64,000 nt of DNA from the NCBI GenBank assembly GCA_016868315.1, contig VGHE01000003.1, positions 62,001-126,000 of the forward strand. Direction: 5' to 3'. Below the pieces are notes generated by a model. The model ran no database searches. It saw only the letters and a program-made list of their open reading frames with translations, and was not told the origin of the DNA. Both the position numbers and the translations under genes were made by a program. Each line of letters opens with the position of its first letter. Positions within the stretch are counted from its first letter, which is position 1. This stretch comes from Betaproteobacteria bacterium (GTDB taxonomy: Bacteria > Bdellovibrionota_B > Oligoflexia > Silvanigrellales > Silvanigrellaceae). Positions 53,763-61,318 of this stretch are shown one piece after another.

Positions 53763-54838
53763 ACCCAGGGCAATTGCAGCGCTGCAGCTTCCAGAGTTTC
53801 GTCGACGCGGTGGAGATACAACTGCGTGGTTGTGACCTGGGAGTGGTTGAGGAGGCGTTGGATTTCAACCACGGGCACAGCATTTAAATGAAGTTGAGTG
53901 GCAAGAGTTGCTCTGCAACCATGAGGCGAAAACGGACGCGTGATGCCCGCTCGCTTGGCCGCTTCCTTTACAATCCGAAAGACAGTGCTGCGATGAATAT
54001 GGAGCTCAGCTAAGGTACCAGAAGTTACTCGCGACGCCGGAAAGAGGGGTGCATCAGGCTGCACACCAGAGCGTTCGGAGCGCACGTATTCCATGAGAAT
54101 GCGCGCTGTTTCGGGATGAACCAACGGGCTATGAGGAACTCCGCCTTTGGCCAGCAGATGAAGGCGGAGCAAATCCCCTTCGAAGCTCAAATCACACAGC
54201 TTCAACTGGCACAATTCGCTGACGCGTATTCCCACCGTAAACAACAAAGCCAACATGCACCACTCGAGTCGGGCGCGCTGAAGAGCCTTCGCATGGTCTT
54301 TTTGTGACTGCCCGCCAGACTGCGCAACCAACTCTAAACGCTCGCGCGAACACTGCAAAACCTGGCGCAGCTCGTCGTCACTCAAGACGGTGGCATGACT
54401 CATACGCCGCACCTTAGGTCTCACGATATGCTGCATCGGAGATTCATGAATAAGTTTGCGTTTCAAAGCAAAATCAAAAAACGAAGCCAACGTGCAGAGC
54501 TTCCGTGCCACAGAGGAGTTCACCACCCTGCGTCGGCTATCATCAAAGCGAGTGTGCTTATGGCTCAAATGCTCTTTCCACAAAAGCACTTGCTTCTCGC
54601 TCACCTGAGTGATCTGCCGGCAAAGCCAACCAGAGTTCTCGGCAAATTTGAGAAACTCGAGCAGGTCACGCGCATATGCCATACGGGTGTGGTTCGACGA
54701 CTTGGTGAGGAGAAAATGAGTCAGGACGTTGAGAATATCGTCGCTCAGTGGCTCGCCTGCCCAAACGGATACGGCATCGATGTTGGCGCTGAGAGCCTGC
54801 GTATAGGCGTTGAGCGATGAGCCGGGCAGCGTTCTCAA
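53726..54838 (-). CDS. Tyrosine recombinase, XerC/XerD-like
   Basis: 370 residues. SAM-like N-terminal core-binding domain and C-terminal catalytic domain with all residues: Arg in GIRVSELCQL, Lys in LAKGG, HxxR in SPHGCRATLA, His in LNHSQVTTTQLYLH and the nucleophile Tyr there. Longer than XerC/D of E. coli (about 300) because of an N-terminal extension and a linker around 180-200. TTG start with GAGGGGGAAC upstream; no ATG before the core domain. No phage, integron or attachment site nearby, so a chromosomal dimer-resolution role is most likely. Confidence 0.88.
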   Translation of the reverse strand: MRTLPGSSLNAYTQALSANIDAVSVWAGEPLSDDILNVLTHFLLTKSSNHTRMAYARDLLEFLKFAENSGWLCRQITQVSEKQVLLWKEHLSHKHTRFDDSRRRVVNSSVARKLCTLASFFDFALKRKLIHESPMQHIVRPKVRRMSHATVLSDDELRQVLQCSRERLELVAQSGGQSQKDHAKALQRARLEWCMLALLFTVGIRVSELCQLKLCDLSFEGDLLRLHLLAKGGVPHSPLVHPETARILMEYVRSERSGVQPDAPLFPASRVTSGTLAELHIHRSTVFRIVKEAAKRAGITRPFSPHGCRATLATQLHLNAVPVVEIQRLLNHSQVTTTQLYLHRVDETLEAAALQLPWVQNNRLSPKSRA

Positions 54839-54886
54839 TTCAAGTTCCCCCTCAGCCGGCTCTGAGCCGACTCTGAGCTGATTATC

Positions 54887-55453
54887 TTAAATGCCTTTGC
54901 CCAGAGCAAGCTGAACGGCAAAAAACAGGAACAGCAGCGCCGCCAAAACTCGGAACGCCTGCATGGGCACCCGCTTCAAAAGCGTTGCACCCAGTGCCAC
55001 GGCCAAACCATCGGCAATCATCATTCCCAACGTTGTCCCGGCAGTGACGAGCAACAGCTAATCTTTGTGCGCTGCACCCAAACTGACCGTCGCAAGCTGG
55101 GTTTTATCGCCCATCTCAGCAATGAAGAAAGTGATTGTGGTGGTGAGAAAAGCATTGCCTTTGTTTTTGGTTTCTTCATCAGAGTCTTTGTCGGGCACAA
55201 GCACCCAGGCTGCAAAACCTAAGTATAGAGCCACCAGCGTCCAACGCAAAACAGTTGCCGAGACAAGTTGAGCTGCTCCAGAACCGAGCGCTGCAGCGAG
55301 AAAATGGTTTGCAATGGTTGCAACCAAAATCCCGAGCATGATTTGCACCGGAGCCCTGAAACGCGCGATCAGTGCCAGCGCTAAAAGTTGGGTTTTGTCC
55401 CCCATTTCCGAGAGGGTCACAAGCGAGACTAAATTCAAAAAAGCTTAATTCAC
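54887..55453 (-). pseudogene. GDT1/TMEM165-family transporter with two in-frame stops
   Basis: UPF0016 membrane protein; relatives export Mn2+ or exchange Ca2+/Mn2+ for H+. It has the two hallmark motifs EMGDKTQLLALAL and EMGDKTQLATVSL, in a duplicated fold of six helices. The best start is GTG 55451-55453, seven bases after GAAGGA, but the third codon is TAA (55445-55447). A second stop, TAG at 55058-55060 (codon 132), follows AAHKD, after which the frame continues LLLVTAGTTLGMMIADGLAVALG to TAA at 54887-54889, matching the family end. Full length would be 188 residues. A TTG at 55436-55438 could start a 126-residue fragment. A second Mn exporter family (TerC) is present in the window. Confidence 0.87.
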
Positions 55454-55533
55454 GGATAAGTCCTTCTCTGATGCAGCAATACGTTGCACTCTTTGCGCAA
55501 TCTTGATTGTTTGGGCAGTATTGCAGAGCCTTA

Positions 55534-56520
55534 ATGGAAGGTGACATCTTGCGGAGGAGCGGTTTGGAACACACTTCAACCTTTCAAGCGCCGCATGCTC
55601 TGCGTTTTTTTCCGGTGTGGAGCTGTGAAAATTATCCGCTCGAGCTCCCCGAAGGGCACCCATTTCCCAACCGAAAATATCCGCTGCTCGAAAACCTCCT
55701 CAAGGAATCAGGTTTCTCGGAACATATTCGCCGCTGCGGCACGATTGACCCGCATTTGCTCGAGCATGCACACACACGCGCATACATAGAAAGCGTTTTG
55801 TCTTTTTCACTTTCGCCCGAGGAAACACGCAGAGTTGGTTTTCCTGTGGGGCAAAGCTATCTCAACCGCGCTCTTGCTTCGGTTGAGGGCACACTTTGCG
55901 CCACCAAGGAAATCCTCTTCAACGGTTCCAGACTTTCAGGAGTACTTGCTGGAGGCACACATCATGCGTTTGCTGATCATGGGGAAGGGTATTGCACTTT
56001 TAATGATGTCGCTGTTTGCGCTCGCTATGCTCTGAATCATTCGGTGAACCGCGTCATGGTTGTTGATCTCGATGCTCACCAAGGCAACGGCACCGCTGCA
56101 ATCTTTGCCCATGAGCCGCGGGTGTTCACGTTCAGTATGCATGCCGAAGAGAATTATCCCCGGCAGAAGGAACGCTCCACGCTCGACATTGGCCTTCCGA
56201 GCGGTGTTGAAGACAAACACTACTTGCGCCTTTTAAAAGAGCACCTGCCCATGATTCTCGACTACTTCCAACCCGAGCTGGTGTTCTTCCAAAGCGGGGT
56301 CGATGTCTTGGCAGCCGACAGGTTTGGCCGACTCGGCTTGAGTTTGTACGGACTGCAACAACGCGATTCATTTGTCTTTGAAAACTTGCTGGCGCGCAAA
56401 ATTCCCTGTGTCATTACTTTGGGAGGCGGATATCAGAAAGATCACTCCGCCGTGGCTCGCGCGCATGCACAAACCTATTTAACAGCTGCTCAAAAATTTC
56501 ATGAGCACGCGCCCGCATGA
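55534..56520 (+). CDS. Histone deacetylase-family protein (HDAC11-like)
   Basis: 328 residues from ATG 55534. Zinc-dependent amidohydrolase of the arginase/deacetylase fold, nearest to class IV (HDAC11-like) enzymes: GGTHHAFADHGEGYCTFNDVA carries the active-site His pair (143-144), DLDAHQGNG gives zinc ligands D180 and H182, and SGVDVLAADRFGRLG gives D257. Substrates of bacterial members are acetylated or long-chain-acylated lysines or polyamines; which one cannot be told. Overlaps the next gene by ATGA. Divergent from the broken gdt1. Confidence 0.92.
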   Translation: MEGDILRRSGLEHTSTFQAPHALRFFPVWSCENYPLELPEGHPFPNRKYPLLENLLKESGFSEHIRRCGTIDPHLLEHAHTRAYIESVLSFSLSPEETRRVGFPVGQSYLNRALASVEGTLCATKEILFNGSRLSGVLAGGTHHAFADHGEGYCTFNDVAVCARYALNHSVNRVMVVDLDAHQGNGTAAIFAHEPRVFTFSMHAEENYPRQKERSTLDIGLPSGVEDKHYLRLLKEHLPMILDYFQPELVFFQSGVDVLAADRFGRLGLSLYGLQQRDSFVFENLLARKIPCVITLGGGYQKDHSAVARAHAQTYLTAAQKFHEHAPA

Positions 56521-58358
56521 ACTTTTCCGATAGAACATCCATGAATTTATCAATCCGCATTTCTTGTCTTCCTGCTGCTGCGTTTTTTTTAACCATCCCT
56601 CTGCCGGGCAAAGTTCTTGCAAGCGCACCTGCAGCAACACCTGCCAGCGCAGCTTCGCCCAAATCACCTTCCAAGAAGACACCTCAAAAGAAAGAGAAAC
56701 GTCCGCGTCTGGTGCTCCTCATAACCATCGACCAAATGCGTGCCGATACTCTTGAACGCTATACTCCCGCATTAAAGAAAACTTCCGGGGGTAAAAGTGA
56801 GGGGCTGTTGTCCCTCAAAGAAAATGGCACGTTGTTTACACTGGGCTACACGGCGGGTACTCCGACCGTGACTGCTGCTGGCCACGCCTCTCTGTGCACC
56901 GGAGCAAATCCTGCAAAGCACGGTGTGGTGGGCAATGAGGTCTTCGATTCAAAAACTCAACGCGGTGTTCACTCAACAGCCGACGACACAGTGTCTGACC
57001 TCCTGACCCCGGGTTTATTGCCCGATGATCCGCTCTCGCGCGTGAAAGAGAGCAGCAGCAGCGCGCGCAGGTTGAAGACACCAACTCTCGCCGACGCACT
57101 CTTTGAGTGGAGTGGGGGAGCCAGCAAGACCGTTGCAATTTCATTGAAAGATAGGGGCTCGGTGTACTGCGGAGGCAAGAATGCAGCGGGGGTCTACTGG
57201 TACGACTACAAAAGCGGAAGCATGATGAGCAGCACAGCATTCACTTCCGCCTTGCCGCAGTGGGTCAACACATTCAATGCCCAAAGGCGAACCCAGTTTC
57301 AAACATCCTGGGAGCCTCTTCTGCCCACAGACCAGATGAAAGAACTTCTTCCGAGCGATGAAAAACGCAAGGCATTCGCGGTGCGCTCAGCACTTTCGCA
57401 GTGGTTTGGACAGGGGTTTCCCTACGCATTCAAAAACGAAGATGGCAAAACTCTGGTTGCGCGCCAGCGCTTTCAATACACCCCTGCAGCAAGCAACGGC
57501 TTGGTCGACTTCGCACTCGAGGCTGTAGGGCAGGAACGATTAGGGTGCGCCTCGCGCAAAGCGAACACTCCTTGTCAGTCGCCGGAATTTCCAGACCTGT
57601 TGACGATAAGTTTTTCAACGCCTGACCTTGTCGGGCATGCGTTTGGACCTGAGAGCCCCGAGCTCATGGACATCTATTTGAATCTCAACCGCAGTGTAGA
57701 ACGACTTAAAAACAAACTGCACAAGCGCCTTGGCGAACAGAACATTTTGTTTGTTTATTCCTCTGATCATGGCGTGCAGCCCATGCCCGAGGTCATCCAG
57801 TCACGCGGAGCAGTCGCAGGGCGCATGGTGAGCAAAGACATCAAAGCCAGCCTTGAAAAAGTGCTCGCCGACAAATGGGGTGAAGGTCCCTGGATTGCCG
57901 ATCTGGTGACCGGAGAAATTCACTTCAGCAAAGAGACTTTTGTTAAAAACAAAAAATCCAGTGCGGAAGCTCTTGCTCTACTCAAGGACACTCTCAAATC
58001 TTTTAAGGGTGTGCGCGGGCTACTCACGCGGGAAGACATTATGCAGGCTACCAGCGCTGAAATTGAACACTACAAACGCGGGCACGACCCCGAGCGCTCG
58101 GGTGAGGCTGTTATCCTCCTTGAAAAAGGCTGGTTGCTCGACAGCCGCAATGCAGCGAGCCACGGCACGGCGTTCGACGACGACACCCGTATTCCGATTG
58201 TCTTTTCAGGGTGGAATGTCCGCCCGGGTTTTGAAATCAAAGACACAGCCCGCGCCGATGATGTGGCTCCAACCATCCTCGAGCTTGTTGGTGCAAAAGT
58301 AACAACTCAAATGACGGGACGTTCATTTGCGCCACGTCTGCGGCGCACAGCCAGATAA
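56517..58358 (+). CDS. Alkaline phosphatase superfamily protein, PafA-like
   Basis: 613 residues, exported (signal to about LAS), then a Lys/Pro/Ala/Ser linker. Superfamily metal site: Asp in TIDQMRAD, nucleophile Thr in GTPTVTAAGHASLCTG, Asp/His in TPDLVGHAFGPES, DH in SSDHGVQPM, and the last His in SHGTAFDDDTRIPIVF. This is the order of PafA-type phosphomonoesterases and nucleotide pyrophosphatases. Likely releases phosphate from organic phosphates in the periplasm. Translation is coupled to the HDAC-like gene (ATGA at 56517-56520). Confidence 0.9.
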   Translation: MNFSDRTSMNLSIRISCLPAAAFFLTIPLPGKVLASAPAATPASAASPKSPSKKTPQKKEKRPRLVLLITIDQMRADTLERYTPALKKTSGGKSEGLLSLKENGTLFTLGYTAGTPTVTAAGHASLCTGANPAKHGVVGNEVFDSKTQRGVHSTADDTVSDLLTPGLLPDDPLSRVKESSSSARRLKTPTLADALFEWSGGASKTVAISLKDRGSVYCGGKNAAGVYWYDYKSGSMMSSTAFTSALPQWVNTFNAQRRTQFQTSWEPLLPTDQMKELLPSDEKRKAFAVRSALSQWFGQGFPYAFKNEDGKTLVARQRFQYTPAASNGLVDFALEAVGQERLGCASRKANTPCQSPEFPDLLTISFSTPDLVGHAFGPESPELMDIYLNLNRSVERLKNKLHKRLGEQNILFVYSSDHGVQPMPEVIQSRGAVAGRMVSKDIKASLEKVLADKWGEGPWIADLVTGEIHFSKETFVKNKKSSAEALALLKDTLKSFKGVRGLLTREDIMQATSAEIEHYKRGHDPERSGEAVILLEKGWLLDSRNAASHGTAFDDDTRIPIVFSGWNVRPGFEIKDTARADDVAPTILELVGAKVTTQMTGRSFAPRLRRTAR

Positions 58359-58362
58359 TCCC

Positions 58363-59430
58363 TTATGGGGTAGGAGAACGAGCATCCTCAGAATCGACTG
58401 CCAAATACAGCGCACGGCTGGCCAGCAGCGTCTCTGACCAAAATTCGACCGTAACCTTTTCCCAGCCCTTGCTGGCCTGAGTACTGATTTCGAACACCGG
58501 ATTCATGCGATCTGTACCTTTGCTGTCGGCGCGAAAAAGCTGCATTGAAGCGGGCCAACGCACCTCGAAACTCGGAAATCTTTTGAGAAGCTCGGGGTTC
58601 GTTCTGAAGGAGAGCTGCAACGGCTTGAGCTGACCAACACGATAGCGGTTCAGTTTCGACGCTGCAGCGTTCAGCGGAACAACCTCTACCCGCGGACCGC
58701 TCGGGCGCAGGCAAGAGTCAGTGCTGGCGATCGCGCTGGCAATTTTATCAACCGTAAAGAAATCCTTTTTGAGCCAGTCAGCGACGCTCGAGAGAGCAAC
58801 TTTGCTTTCGAGCAAAGCTGAGACCAAAGCATTGCCTTTCGCATGTTCACCTTCCAGCATGCTGTAACACAACCGCGTTCGATATTTTCGCACAAAGGGA
58901 AGGTCTTTGTAGAAGTTTTCACCGAAGCTCTCATCGGGATTGAGCGCATGAGCAAAGACATCAGCAAAAGCCTCGTGTATCGCAGTCTTTTCCTCCGACT
59001 TCAAAAATTCAGGCGTGCACAGTTCAGGACTAGAACGGCAGAGCAGGGCGTGAAAAACCTCGTGATGGATGACATCCTCTGAATCGGTGCCATAAGCCCG
59101 AGTATTTGTGTTGTTACAAAAGACCACCTTTTTGCTTTCAAACTGATAACCCGTGCGCAAACAACCTTGACCACCGACAGCAATATCTAGAACTTCAGCT
59201 GCAGCGCCGAACGACCTTTCGAAACTCTCAAAGGCTTTTGCGATGGTTTGCCGCAGGCGAAACTCATTAAATTGCCCCACAGCATCGGGATGAATCTGCA
59301 ACGCGAATTTTACAGTGGTCTGCTGCACGGTGCTGGAAGGCTCGGGGGAATTGTAAGCGCGGGGTATGCAGCTCAGCGCACTTGCAAGCAGCACACAGGC
59401 CGTCAAACGTGGCAGATGCGGTGTGTCCAT
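58363..59430 (-). CDS. Lipoprotein with HExxH metallopeptidase domain
   Basis: 355 residues from ATG 59428-59430 with GGAGG four bases upstream. Lipobox ALSC (Cys21). A gluzincin-like site: HHEVFHALL (H123, E124, H127) and IHEAFADVFAH with E153, a spacing of 26 residues to the third ligand. Several Cys around the site (CLRTG, FCNN, LLCR, ELCT) suggest disulfides. The C-terminal half is a beta-sandwich (LQLSFRTNPELL, VTVEFWSETLL). Envelope-anchored zinc peptidase by inference; family not recognised. Confidence 0.75.
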   Translation of the reverse strand: MDTPHLPRLTACVLLASALSCIPRAYNSPEPSSTVQQTTVKFALQIHPDAVGQFNEFRLRQTIAKAFESFERSFGAAAEVLDIAVGGQGCLRTGYQFESKKVVFCNNTNTRAYGTDSEDVIHHEVFHALLCRSSPELCTPEFLKSEEKTAIHEAFADVFAHALNPDESFGENFYKDLPFVRKYRTRLCYSMLEGEHAKGNALVSALLESKVALSSVADWLKKDFFTVDKIASAIASTDSCLRPSGPRVEVVPLNAAASKLNRYRVGQLKPLQLSFRTNPELLKRFPSFEVRWPASMQLFRADSKGTDRMNPVFEISTQASKGWEKVTVEFWSETLLASRALYLAVDSEDARSPTP

Positions 59431-59612
59431 AAAACCTCCAAGTGCCCGCGTAACCCAAGTTATCCTAGCACGACCAGTACAATCACTTCTGGTATGCATT
59501 TTATGCATATTAGAGATACTTTAATATCCGTTTAAGTTATAACTCAATCCGGGTAGTTCTTCGTCCAACAGCTCGTGTCCATGTTGGTCACGAATGCTTG
59601 GAGGTGCTCGTT

Positions 59613-59972
59613 ATGGTTCGTTTTTCTGCTTGTCTTGGTCTTTCGATTTGCGCTCTTTCAGTCAGTTCAGCCTTCGCACAGCCTGCTTGGGCTCTCATGG
59701 GTGCGGTTTCCGAACCTGAGCCTCGTTTCTGTGCCGACATGCTGGCATCAGTTTACCATCCTGAAACTGGGGCAGAGGTCGTCGCACGCGACTTGTGCGA
59801 ATACGAAGACCTGCTAGAGCAGGGTTACCTTCCAGAAAAGCCTATGATGTGCGCACAGGCATTCGGATACGTGCGCCATCCTGAGACTGGAGCCACACTC
59901 ACGTATAGAAACAGCTGCGAGCTGCAGGGATTCCTTAAGGCCGGCTATATCCTCTTGCTGCGCAAACCTTGA
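59613..59972 (+). CDS. Small secreted protein with two tandem Cys repeats
   Basis: 119 residues from ATG 59613 (GGAGG eight bases upstream). Signal peptide ends near AFA. The mature part is a 40-residue module repeated twice: C40..YHPETGAEVVARDLCEYEDLLEQGY and C80..RHPETGATLTYRNSCELQGFLKAGY, each with two Cys at the same spacing. The pattern C..Y.P.TG.T..N.C recalls a reduced Kazal module, but it has too few Cys to say so. Possibly an inhibitor or binding protein. Function unknown. Confidence 0.75.
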   Translation: MVRFSACLGLSICALSVSSAFAQPAWALMGAVSEPEPRFCADMLASVYHPETGAEVVARDLCEYEDLLEQGYLPEKPMMCAQAFGYVRHPETGATLTYRNSCELQGFLKAGYILLLRKP

Positions 59973-60079
59973 TACTGCCCACGGTTTTATTTACTGATTC
60001 TTCCTTGAAGCGTGAACAAGCGCGCACTGTGGATATTTGCCGCGGTGCGTGCTTCACGTCTCGCAGTGAGGAACATCAC

Positions 60080-60574
60080 ATGTCTATGCAGGTTGAACTC
60101 GACACATCCAATCCAGCTGCTTTCTACGACTCGCTCGCATCCACACTAAAAGCTCTGCTTGCAGCTGAATCCGATTTCATTGCCAACTTGGCCAATGCCT
60201 CTGCGCTGCTGTTCTCCCATCTTCCGAACATCAACTGGGCGGGGTTCTATCTCCTCAAGGGAAATGAACTCGTACTCGGGCCGTTCCAGGGCAAACTTGC
60301 GTGCACGCGCATCAAGCTCGGGCGCGGTGTGTGCGGAACCTCAGCCAGCACACGTGAGACACTGGTTGTAGCCGATGTTGAGGCCTTTCCAGGACACATT
60401 GCCTGCGACAGCGCGAGTCGCTCAGAGATCGTGATTCCCCTCATCAGCCGCGGTGAACTCTGGGGCGTTTTGGATATTGATAGCCCCATTCTGAACCGCT
60501 TTACCGAAGCGGACAGGGCGGGACTTGAGATGTTTGTGCATGTGCTGACGCTTTCGATTGAAGCGCGTGCGTGA
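60080..60574 (+). CDS. msrC: Free methionine-(R)-sulfoxide reductase (GAF domain)
   Basis: 164 residues from ATG 60080 (GAGGA upstream). GAF-fold enzyme reducing free Met-(R)-sulfoxide with thioredoxin. The three conserved Cys are present: C75 in GKLACTRI, C85 in GRGVCGT and C109 in GHIACDS, along with NWAGFYLL and ELWGVLDIDSP. Length and order match E. coli fRMsr (YebR). Monocistronic, next to a HEPN/MNT pair. Confidence 0.94.
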   Translation: MSMQVELDTSNPAAFYDSLASTLKALLAAESDFIANLANASALLFSHLPNINWAGFYLLKGNELVLGPFQGKLACTRIKLGRGVCGTSASTRETLVVADVEAFPGHIACDSASRSEIVIPLISRGELWGVLDIDSPILNRFTEADRAGLEMFVHVLTLSIEARA

Positions 60575-60617
60575 TAGTGTTGCTTGAAGAAAACCATATC
60601 CATGAAAGAATTAAATT

Positions 60618-61019
60618 GTGTTGGATCTTTCTTCATTTGATAAAGCCCTGACAAGCCTGAATCGAGCCCTCGAGCGCGCACACAGTGCTCCTGAGGATGA
60701 AGAACTTCGAGATGCTGTCATTCAGCGTTTTGAATATTGTTTTGAACTGAGCTGGAAGATGCTCAAGCGTCAACTCGAACTAGACGTGGCAACTCCATCT
60801 TCGGTCGATGCCATGTCTTTTCGGGAACTCATGCGCGAGGGCTTTGAACGCGGATATATAGCCAAACCCGAAGAGTGGTTTGTCTTTCGCGAACATCGAA
60901 ACACTGTTTCACATACCTATAACGCAGAAAAAGCCCGAGTCGTTTTCAAATCTGCCGAAAATCTTAACTCAGTTGCGCGAGCACTTTATGAAAAGCTCAA
61001 AGAAAAAAACAAAAACTGA
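60618..61019 (+). CDS. HepT-like HEPN toxin / nucleotidyltransferase substrate-binding protein
   Basis: 133 residues, GTG start (weak ribosome site; no better alternative in frame). PF08780-type four-helix protein, with FEYCFELSWKMLKRQLE and MSFRELMREGFERGYI. Motif RNTVSHTY gives R94, H99 and Y101: HEPN RNxxxH and the full RX4HXY of HepT toxins. Overall like the 42.5 kb protein but clearly diverged, so not a recent duplicate. The MNT gene begins 32 bases before this one ends. Confidence 0.88.
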   Translation: MLDLSSFDKALTSLNRALERAHSAPEDEELRDAVIQRFEYCFELSWKMLKRQLELDVATPSSVDAMSFRELMREGFERGYIAKPEEWFVFREHRNTVSHTYNAEKARVVFKSAENLNSVARALYEKLKEKNKN

Positions 61020-61311
61020 AAGCTTGCAACTTGATGAATCCCACCTTCAGTTGGTGAGGGACATCCTCGAGCGCAACCTCTCAGAAAGTGTTGTTTGGAT
61101 TTTCGGCTCACGCGCACAGGGGTGTGCTAAACCTCACTCGGATCTGGATTTAGCAATCGTTTCTCCCCCAAATCCATCTGCTCTCCAAATCTCGAATTTG
61201 AAATTGGACTTTGAAGATTCAAACTTGCCTTTTCGCGTAGATATCGTTGTTTGGAGCGAATTGGACGCAAACTTCCAGCGCATTATTGAACAGAATCATC
61301 TTGTGATTTGA
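60988..61311 (+). CDS. MntA-like nucleotidyltransferase antitoxin
   Basis: 107 residues from ATG 60988, inside the HEPN gene. Basic N terminus (KSSKKKTK), then the MNT core with GSRAQG (G40-S41) and DLD (D52, D54), and a third Asp in VDIVVWSEL, so the active site is complete. Expected to AMPylate the partner Tyr101. Its stop is eight bases from the convergent Gly-rich gene. Confidence 0.88.
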   Translation: MKSSKKKTKTESLQLDESHLQLVRDILERNLSESVVWIFGSRAQGCAKPHSDLDLAIVSPPNPSALQISNLKLDFEDSNLPFRVDIVVWSELDANFQRIIEQNHLVI

Positions 61312-61318
61312 ACCTAAA

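Noticed and set aside
53726-54838. Integrated element around the tyrosine recombinase
   Set aside because: No phage, plasmid or integron genes, no tRNA and no direct repeats flank it; the neighbours are barrel and transporter genes.
4517-55453. Alternative genetic code or stop-codon recoding to explain the internal stops
   Set aside because: TAG, TGA and TAA all occur internally and all are also used as ordinary stops in intact genes nearby; no suppressor tRNA or SECIS-like element was seen.
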